Source: Gammaproteobacteria bacterium
Lineage (GTDB): Bacteria; Pseudomonadota; Gammaproteobacteria; Nitrococcales; Nitrococcaceae
DNA length: 49,380 nucleotides
Direction: 5' to 3'
Assembly (NCBI GenBank): GCA_030433275.1
Contig: JAUILK010000026.1
Span: forward strand, 1-49,380
The position numbers and the translations under genes were made by a program. The notes under the pieces are model-generated. The model did no database searches. It had not been told where the DNA came from and saw nothing but the letters and a program-made list of their open reading frames with translations. Positions within the stretch are counted from its first letter, which is position 1. Every line of letters begins with the position of its first letter. Positions 44,151 through 49,380 of the stretch are shown in pieces.

Positions 44151-45161
44151 ATGGCTAATCAGGATGTTCTTAGCCAAGAAGAGATCGATGCGCTGCTGTA
44201 TGGCATCGATGGGGGCGAGATCGGCGGGACGGAGCCGGAACCTGCCACCGGTGGGGTCAGCGCCTACGATTTTCAATTCCAGGACCGCATCGTGCGGGGC
44301 CGGATGCCTACGCTTGAGATGGTCAACGAGCGCTTTGCCCGGCTGTTTCGGACCGGACTGTTCAATATGCTACGCAAGGCCGCAGAGGTGAGTGTCGCCG
44401 GTGTGGAACTGCTCAAGTTCTCCGAGTATGTGCACACTCTCTATCTGCCCACCAGCCTCAACCTGGTGAAGATGCCCCCGTTGCGAGGTACGGGCTTGTG
44501 TGTGCTTGATCCCAAGTTGGTGTTCATTCTGGTCGATAATTTCTTCGGCGGTGACGGTCGCTATTTCAGCAAGATCGAAGGCCGCGAGTTCACTCCCACG
44601 GAGGCGCGGGTAATTCGCAAAGTCCTCGAGCAGGGGTTCGCCGACTTGCGCGAAGCCTGGAATCCGGTGCTGCCGGTGGATTTCGAATTTCTCAACATGG
44701 AAGTCAACCCGCAGTTTGCAAACATCGTATCGCCTTCGGAGGTTGTCGTCGTCTCGCGTTTTCATATCGAGCTCAACGGTGGCGGCGGCGATCTCCATAT
44801 CACGTTGCCCTATACCATGATCGAGCCCGTTCGAGACATTTTGAATGCCGGTGTACAGAGCGATCGTAATGACGTCGATCAACGCTGGATACGCTCGCTG
44901 CGTGAGGAAATGAAGGGCGCGCCGGTGACGCTTTCTTGTCGGCTAGCCCAAGCCAGGGTCAGCCTGCGCGAGCTCATGCGGCTGCAGCCCGGCGACATCA
45001 TCCCCATTGAAATGCCCGAGACCGTAATACTACGCGCCCAGGACGTTCCGGTGCTGCGCGGTCGGCTCGGGTGTAGCGGCGGCAGCGTGGCCGTCAAAAT
45101 CACGGAGCCGATTCGGGCTCCGCAGCAACAATCCCTGATCAGTTTGAGGAAGCGGACATGA
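44151..45161 (+). CDS. fliM: Flagellar motor switch protein FliM
   Basis: This 336-residue protein begins with the CheY-P-binding peptide LSQEEIDALLYGIDGG. The middle CheC-like domain includes VNERFARLFRTGLFNMLRKA, then KLVFILVDNFFGGDGRYFSK, and a C-terminal SpoA domain follows (MRLQPGDIIPIEMPETVILR). It forms the bulk of the C-ring and receives the chemotaxis signal. Length and motifs are standard. It overlaps fliN as ATGA. Confidence 0.97.
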   Translation: MANQDVLSQEEIDALLYGIDGGEIGGTEPEPATGGVSAYDFQFQDRIVRGRMPTLEMVNERFARLFRTGLFNMLRKAAEVSVAGVELLKFSEYVHTLYLPTSLNLVKMPPLRGTGLCVLDPKLVFILVDNFFGGDGRYFSKIEGREFTPTEARVIRKVLEQGFADLREAWNPVLPVDFEFLNMEVNPQFANIVSPSEVVVVSRFHIELNGGGGDLHITLPYTMIEPVRDILNAGVQSDRNDVDQRWIRSLREEMKGAPVTLSCRLAQARVSLRELMRLQPGDIIPIEMPETVILRAQDVPVLRGRLGCSGGSVAVKITEPIRAPQQQSLISLRKRT

Positions 45162-45574
45162 GCGACCATCAGATCAAGGATCAGCAGATCGGCGAGGATT
45201 GGGCGGACGCCTTGGCTGAACAGGGCGATGGCCATGCTGAGGGTGTTGCGACTGTGGAGCGCGCGCCGCTCGATAAGCTGGATTCGGAGCCGGGCAATAC
45301 AGGGGCCGACGAGGACGTCAACCTGGACGTCATTCTGGATGTGCCGGTCACGCTGTCCATGGAACTCGGCCGAACCCAGATCGATATTCGCAATCTGCTG
45401 CAGCTCAATCAAGGCTCTGTGGTCGAATTGGATCGTCTCGCTGGCGAGCCGTTGGACGTCATGGTCAACGGTACCTTGATCGCTCACGGCGAGGTGGTGG
45501 TGGTCAACGAACGATTCGGCATCCGACTGACCGATGTGGTCAGCCAGGGTGAGCGGGTCCGAAAGCTCAGATAA
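45158..45574 (+). CDS. fliN: Flagellar motor switch protein FliN
   Basis: This 138-residue protein has an acidic, disordered N-terminal half and a C-terminal SpoA domain (DVPVTLSMELGRTQIDIRNL, then LNQGSVVELDRLAGEPLDVM and VVVNERFGIRLTDVVS). It completes the lower C-ring and helps dock FliH/FliI. It starts as ATGA at the fliM stop. The family assignment is unambiguous. Confidence 0.97.
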   Translation: MSDHQIKDQQIGEDWADALAEQGDGHAEGVATVERAPLDKLDSEPGNTGADEDVNLDVILDVPVTLSMELGRTQIDIRNLLQLNQGSVVELDRLAGEPLDVMVNGTLIAHGEVVVVNERFGIRLTDVVSQGERVRKLR

Positions 45575-45586
45575 GGATTCGCATTC

Positions 45587-46027
45587 ATGAGCTTGCGGCG
45601 CACCAGACGGATCGCCGGCGCGATACTCGTCAATTTTCCGGCAGCCGCCTATGCGGCGGTCCGAGTCGACGGCTCCGGCGTTGATGTGGACGCGCTGCTG
45701 CGTTTGAGCCTTGCCCTCAGCGTGGTTTTGGCTGCAATTATCGCACTTGCCTGGCTGTTGCGGCGGGTGGTTCGATTCAATCACGGCGCTAATGGTCAGC
45801 TTCGTATTCTGGGTGGTCTATCGGTTGGCAACCGGGAGCGAATCGTGTTGGTGCAAGTGGGTAAAATCCAGCTCCTGGTGGGGGTGGCCCCTGGTCGGGT
45901 ACAAACTTTGCATATACTCGACGAGCCCGTCGAAACCCCACAAGCGGATTCGGCGGGTGCCGTTGGCGGGGGTGTTTCGTTCGCACAACGGTTGCGCGCG
46001 TCGCTGGAGGAGCATGGAAAGCGCTGA
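45587..46027 (+). CDS. fliO: Flagellar biosynthesis protein FliO
   Basis: This 146-residue protein has a possible N-terminal signal segment, a TM helix ([20 protein letters not shown]) and a cytoplasmic FliO domain ([20 protein letters not shown], then [14 protein letters not shown]). It helps assemble the FliP pore of the export gate. FliO is poorly conserved, but the position between fliN and fliP is diagnostic. The stop overlaps the fliP ATG by one base. Confidence 0.9.
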   Translation: MSLRRTRRIAGAILVNFPAAAYAAVRVDGSGVDVDALLRLSLALSVVLAAIIALAWLLRRVVRFNHGANGQLRILGGLSVGNRERIVLVQVGKIQLLVGVAPGRVQTLHILDEPVETPQADSAGAVGGGVSFAQRLRASLEEHGKR

Positions 46028-46764
46028 TGCGAGCTCTATTAGTCGTGGTCCTTCTGTGGGTGCCGGCCGAGGCGTTCGCGCAAGGTGCGGGGGTCGAGGC
46101 AATCACGGTCCAGTCGGCCGGCAATGGCGAGACCTGGAGCGTGAGTCTGCAAATTCTCGCCGTGATGACGGCGCTGACCTTGTTGCCGGCGGGATTGCTC
46201 ATGATGACCGCCTTCACGCGGATCATCATTGTGCTTGCGATTCTACGCCAGGCCATTGGCACGGCCAGTACACCGTCCAACCAAGTGCTCATCGGTTTGG
46301 CGTTGTTTTTGACGGTGTTCGTGATGTCGCCGGTGCTGACTCGTATCAATGAGATGGCGCTGCAGCCCTATCTCAACGAGGAGATGGGTGTGGAGCAGGC
46401 GGTTCGAGAGGCTGCGAGGCCGCTGCGCGCGTTCATGTTGGCGCAGACCCGGGAGAAGGATATCGGCTTGTTTCTCAACATTGCCGATGTCGGATCGGTG
46501 GCAAGTCCACAGGAGGTGCCTTTCTCGATTCTGGTGCCGGCTTTTATGACCAGTGAGCTTGAGACGGCGTTTCAGATTGGCTTTATCGTCTTCCTGCCGT
46601 TTCTAGTCATCGATTTGGTGGTGGCCAGCACCCTGATGTCGATGGGTATGCTCATGCTCTCTCCCATGCTTATTTCACTGCCGTTCAAGATTATGCTGTT
46701 CGTGCTGATCGACGGTTGGTCGCTGATTATGGGAACGCTGGCCGGCAGCTTTTATCCCGGCTGA
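46027..46764 (+). CDS. fliP: Flagellar export gate protein FliP
   Basis: This 245-residue protein has a cleavable signal peptide ([18 protein letters not shown]), followed by [20 protein letters not shown] and [40 protein letters not shown] and [20 protein letters not shown] complete the hallmark segments. Five FliP copies form the core of the FliPQR export pore. All hallmark segments are present and the length is normal. Confidence 0.97.
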   Translation: MRALLVVVLLWVPAEAFAQGAGVEAITVQSAGNGETWSVSLQILAVMTALTLLPAGLLMMTAFTRIIIVLAILRQAIGTASTPSNQVLIGLALFLTVFVMSPVLTRINEMALQPYLNEEMGVEQAVREAARPLRAFMLAQTREKDIGLFLNIADVGSVASPQEVPFSILVPAFMTSELETAFQIGFIVFLPFLVIDLVVASTLMSMGMLMLSPMLISLPFKIMLFVLIDGWSLIMGTLAGSFYPG

Positions 46765-46793
46765 ACCGAGCATTTGCAGGAGGCAAACCAGCC

Positions 46794-47063
46794 ATGTCGC
46801 CGGATTTCGCCATCGATCTCGGCAAGCAGGCGCTGACCGTGGCGGTTTTAATCGCCTCTCCGATCCTACTCTCGGCGCTCGCCGCCGGGCTGATCATCGG
46901 TATGTTCCAGGCCGCCACTCAGATCAACGAACAAACGATGAGCTTCGTACCCAAGCTCGCCGTGCTGGTGCTGACCCTGTTCGTCGCAGCGCCTTGGATG
47001 CTGCAGGTGCTGCTGGATTTCACCCAAGAGCTGTTCCGGGGTATTCCGGGTTTTATCGGTTAG
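46794..47063 (+). CDS. fliQ: Flagellar export gate protein FliQ
   Basis: This 89-residue protein with two TM helices contains ALTVAVLIASPILLSALAAG, then MFQAATQINEQTMSFVPKLA, the FliQ signature, and APWMLQVLLDFTQELF. I chose ATG 46794 with CAGGAGG 9-15 bases upstream; an upstream frame inside fliP is shadow sequence. It sits between FliP and FliR in the export pore. Size matches the family exactly. Confidence 0.96.
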   Translation: MSPDFAIDLGKQALTVAVLIASPILLSALAAGLIIGMFQAATQINEQTMSFVPKLAVLVLTLFVAAPWMLQVLLDFTQELFRGIPGFIG

Positions 47064-47087
47064 CCCCCGGATTGGCCGAGTGCAGGC

Positions 47088-47864
47088 ATGACGATCCGAT
47101 CGGTCGAACTCGCCGCCTGGTTCGGGCATTTTTTCTGGCCGTTCATCCGCGTTGGAGCCGTTTTGCTGACCGCACCGCTGTTCTCCAACATCCTTATTCC
47201 CGTTCGGCTGCGGGTGTTGCTCGGTGTAGGGTTTACGGTAGCGGTGCTGCCGGCGATAGGTGATGTGCCGCAGCTTGATCCCTTGTCTCCGGCGGGGTTG
47301 CTGGTCGCCGGGCAGCAGGTGCTGATCGGCGCCGCCATCGGCTTGCTCATAGCCATGGCTTTTCAAGCCGTAGCGCTTGCCGGGGAAGCTCTATCGATCA
47401 CCATGGGGCTCGGCTTTGCCACCATCATCAGTCCGCAGACGGGTGTGTCGAGCTCGGTGATCAGCCAGTTTCTGCTCATTCTCGTCATGCTGTTGTTTTT
47501 GGCTATGGGGGGGCATCTCATGCTGATTCAGCTGCTGGCGGAGAGTTTTCACACGTTGCCCATCGCAGCGACTGGGCTCGGTGGCCAGGATGTTTACGCG
47601 CTGGCGGCCTGGGCGGGGGAGATGTTCGCCGGCGGTGTATTGCTAGCGTTGCCCGCTGTCGCCGTGTTGCTGATTGTGAATCTGATTATCGGCGTGATGA
47701 CCCGTGCCGCACCGCAAATGAATATCTTCTCGGTCGGTTTACCCCTTACCCTGCTGGCCGGTTTCGGGGTGCTACTCATGATCCTGCTGCCGGCGTTGCC
47801 TGAGCAAGTGGCAGATCTCTGGCGGTCGGCGTTCGACGCCTTGCGTCGGATTCTCAACGGCTAA
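47088..47864 (+). CDS. fliR: Flagellar export gate protein FliR
   Basis: This 258-residue polytopic protein starts with FGHFFWPFIRVGAVLLTAPL and has the conserved GEALSITMGLGFATIISPQT and APQMNIFSVGLPLTLLAGFG segments. One FliR completes the FliP5Q4R1 helical pore. The gene lies 24 bases after fliQ. A 106-base gap follows, which carries a candidate sigma54 promoter for flhB. Confidence 0.96.
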   Translation: MTIRSVELAAWFGHFFWPFIRVGAVLLTAPLFSNILIPVRLRVLLGVGFTVAVLPAIGDVPQLDPLSPAGLLVAGQQVLIGAAIGLLIAMAFQAVALAGEALSITMGLGFATIISPQTGVSSSVISQFLLILVMLLFLAMGGHLMLIQLLAESFHTLPIAATGLGGQDVYALAAWAGEMFAGGVLLALPAVAVLLIVNLIIGVMTRAAPQMNIFSVGLPLTLLAGFGVLLMILLPALPEQVADLWRSAFDALRRILNG

Positions 47865-47919
47865 TCGGACGGCGCGGTGGTTGTTTTTCGGGTACGGGTG
47901 TTCCTCGCGAAATCATAAT

Positions 47920-47935
47920 CGGTACGCGTTTTGCG
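47920..47935 (+). promoter_or_regulatory. Candidate sigma54 promoter for flhB-flhA
   Basis: CGGTACGCGTTTTGCG has GG (47921-47922) and GC (47933-47934) 10 bases apart, plus ACG and TTGC at the right positions, matching 9 of 12 defined consensus bases. It sits 36 bases before the flhB start in the only sizeable gap of the export-gate genes, suggesting a second FleQ-dependent transcript. Confidence 0.5.
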
Positions 47936-47970
47936 TCCATTGAATCGAGGTTCAAGCGTGAGGATGTGCG

Positions 47971-49125
47971 GTGGCGGGAGAAAACGCCGACGGCGAGGAG
48001 AAGACCGAAGCGCCGACCGCCAAACATCGGCAGGAAGCGAAAGAGCAAGGGCAAGTGCCCCGCTCCCGTGAGCTCACCACGCTGTTGGCGATGTTGAGTG
48101 CGGCGGGCGGTTTGCTGATCTTCGGCAATTACATGATTGAGAGCCTGGCTGACGCCTTGCGTCAAGGGTTGCACGTTGGGCGTGGGGTGATTTTCGATCC
48201 GCAGGCACCCATTCGACTGTTACGCGAGATGATCGGTAAAGGTCTTTGGGCGGTGGGTCCGCTGGCGTTGGTGTTGCTGCTGGTCGCCTTGGTGGCGCCG
48301 GTGGCTTTGGGAGGATGGACGTTCAGCGCCAAGGCGTTGATGCCCAAATTCAGCAAGCTCGATCCTATCGAGGGCCTCAAACGCATGTTCGGCGTGCATG
48401 GCCTCGTCGAACTCGGCAAAAGCCTGGCGAAGGTAGCGCTGGTAGCGCTGGTGGGCACGTACGTGCTCTGGCACTCGCTCGACGATTTTCAGGCTCTGGC
48501 CGCCGAGGCGTTACACCCTGCGCTGCAACACGCCGCTCGGCTCTTTAGCAATACGTTTCTCATGCTCGCCACGGCGCTGATTTTCATCGCGTTGGTCGAC
48601 GTACCGTATCAGCTCTGGGATCACACCCGCAAGCTACGGATGACCAAACAAGAAATCAAAGACGAGCTCAAACAAACCGAAGGTAAGCCCGAGGTGAAAG
48701 GCCGCATCCGACAGCTCCAGCAGCAGGCAGCCCAAGGGCGAATGATGGAGCAGGTTCCCAAGGCCGACGTGGTGGTTACCAACCCGACGCATTTTGCGGT
48801 CGCTTTGCGCTATGACCCCCTGCATATGCGGGCACCGCAGCTCATGGCCAAGGGTACGGATCTCATCGCACAGCGCATCCGCCGGCTGGCCGAAGACAAC
48901 GGTGTTCCGCTGTTCGAGGCGCCCCCGTTGGCGCGAGCTTTGCATTATACCACCGAGCTGGATCAGGAGGTTCCGGCGGGGCTCTATCTCGCTGTGGCGC
49001 AGGTGCTGGCTTACATTTATCAGCTCCGCAGCCGAAACCGGGAGGGTCCGGCTCGGCCGAAGCGACCTGAGCCGGTCGTCCCGGAGGAATTCCTGAAGTA
49101 CGTCCACCCGCGGAGACGGAGGTGA
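47971..49125 (+). CDS. flhB: Flagellar export switch protein FlhB
   Basis: This 384-residue protein has an N-terminal basic segment (EDGEEKTEAPTAKHRQEAKE-like), four TM helices and a cytoplasmic domain with the autocleavage site N271-P-T-H (VVTNPTHFAVALRYD). Cleavage between Asn and Pro allows FliK-triggered switching from hook to filament export. A C-terminal tail follows the conserved LAYIYQLR. The start is GTG at 47971 with GAGG about 8 bases upstream. It overlaps flhA by one base (TGATG). Confidence 0.97.
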   Translation: MAGENADGEEKTEAPTAKHRQEAKEQGQVPRSRELTTLLAMLSAAGGLLIFGNYMIESLADALRQGLHVGRGVIFDPQAPIRLLREMIGKGLWAVGPLALVLLLVALVAPVALGGWTFSAKALMPKFSKLDPIEGLKRMFGVHGLVELGKSLAKVALVALVGTYVLWHSLDDFQALAAEALHPALQHAARLFSNTFLMLATALIFIALVDVPYQLWDHTRKLRMTKQEIKDELKQTEGKPEVKGRIRQLQQQAAQGRMMEQVPKADVVVTNPTHFAVALRYDPLHMRAPQLMAKGTDLIAQRIRRLAEDNGVPLFEAPPLARALHYTTELDQEVPAGLYLAVAQVLAYIYQLRSRNREGPARPKRPEPVVPEEFLKYVHPRRRR

Positions 49126-49380
49126 TGACGAGCATGGCAGCAGTGTTTGCGAGGGGGTGGCGTCAAATCGGTGTGCAAGGTTTAGGAACACCTTTGCTGG
49201 TGGTGGCGTTGCTGGCAATGATGGTGATCCCGCTGCCGCCGTTGGCGTTGGATTTACTGTTTACATTCAATATCGCGCTTAGTCTGGTGATGCTGTTGGT
49301 CGCCGTTTATGCGTTGCGGCCGTTGGATTTTGCCGTTTTCCCAACCATTTTGCTGATTGCCACGTTGCTGCGGCTCGCAC
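49125..49380 (+). CDS. flhA: Flagellar export protein FlhA, N-terminal part cut by window edge
   Basis: The frame starts at the ATG overlapping the flhB stop and runs to the window edge. It encodes TPLLVVALLAMMVIPLPPLA, then LLFTFNIALSLVMLLVAVYA and FPTILLIATLLRLA, the conserved first TM helices of FlhA. About 85 of roughly 690 residues are visible. An ATG three codons later is an alternative start. FlhA forms the nonameric export-gate ring under the FliPQR pore. Confidence 0.95.
   Translation, partial: MTSMAAVFARGWRQIGVQGLGTPLLVVALLAMMVIPLPPLALDLLFTFNIALSLVMLLVAVYALRPLDFAVFPTILLIATLLRLA

Overview
The window looks like a chromosomal segment of a moderately GC-rich, flagellated gammaproteobacterium. 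The evidence is the fliC-flaG-fliD-fliS-fliT-fleQ-fliEFGHIJKLMNOPQR-flhB-flhA order, a FleQ-type sigma54 activator, an RfaH/ops-like element and a MarR-type EPS regulator. A Chromatiales/Ectothiorhodospiraceae-like host would fit, but the sequence alone does not name the species. Almost every gene is on the + strand.

Layout. (1) 1-262: the 3' end of an IS256-family transposase with a probable terminal repeat. (2) 583-1878, minus strand: a fused SpmA/SpmB-like membrane protein. (3) 2721-9262: a Cys-rich exported protein followed by a CusCBA-type Cu/Ag RND efflux operon; the CusA homologue keeps all three substrate methionines. (4) 9550-13678: a short unfamiliar cassette of microcystin-dependent/tail-collar protein, radical SAM protein, MBOAT acyltransferase (frameshifted at a T9 tract) and SGNH-like protein. 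A textbook intrinsic terminator lies inside the last codons of the radical SAM gene. (5) 13847-15170: an intact MntA-HepT toxin-antitoxin pair followed by a decayed second pair. (6) 15408-28262: a Wzx/Wzy-type polysaccharide locus with a MarR-EPS regulator at its head, an operator-like inverted repeat and an ops/JUMPstart-like element. It encodes a flippase, polymerase, three GT4 glycosyltransferases, two methyltransferases, two sulfotransferases, an AsnB-type amidotransferase and a PglC-like initiating transferase. Its middle (about 16.3-23.6 kb) is clearly AT-richer than the flanks. (7) 29092-30102: a DUF481 outer-membrane protein in an AT-rich island. (8) 30245-49380: a flagellar regulon that runs off the right edge inside flhA.

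How it fits together. The flagellar block reads as a FleQ/sigma54 regulon. Promoter-like -24/-12 elements precede fliE (strong), flhB and fliD (weaker), and fleQ itself has none. fleS and fleR, usually found between fleQ and fliE in Pseudomonas, are absent. The polysaccharide locus predicts a sulfated, possibly amidated and methylated surface glycan. The MBOAT/SGNH pair next door could O-acylate that glycan or another exported target, but that is inference.

Most worth checking: the radical SAM/collar-protein/MBOAT/SGNH cassette with its embedded terminator and homopolymer switch, and the ops-like plus MarR-operator control region of the glycan locus.
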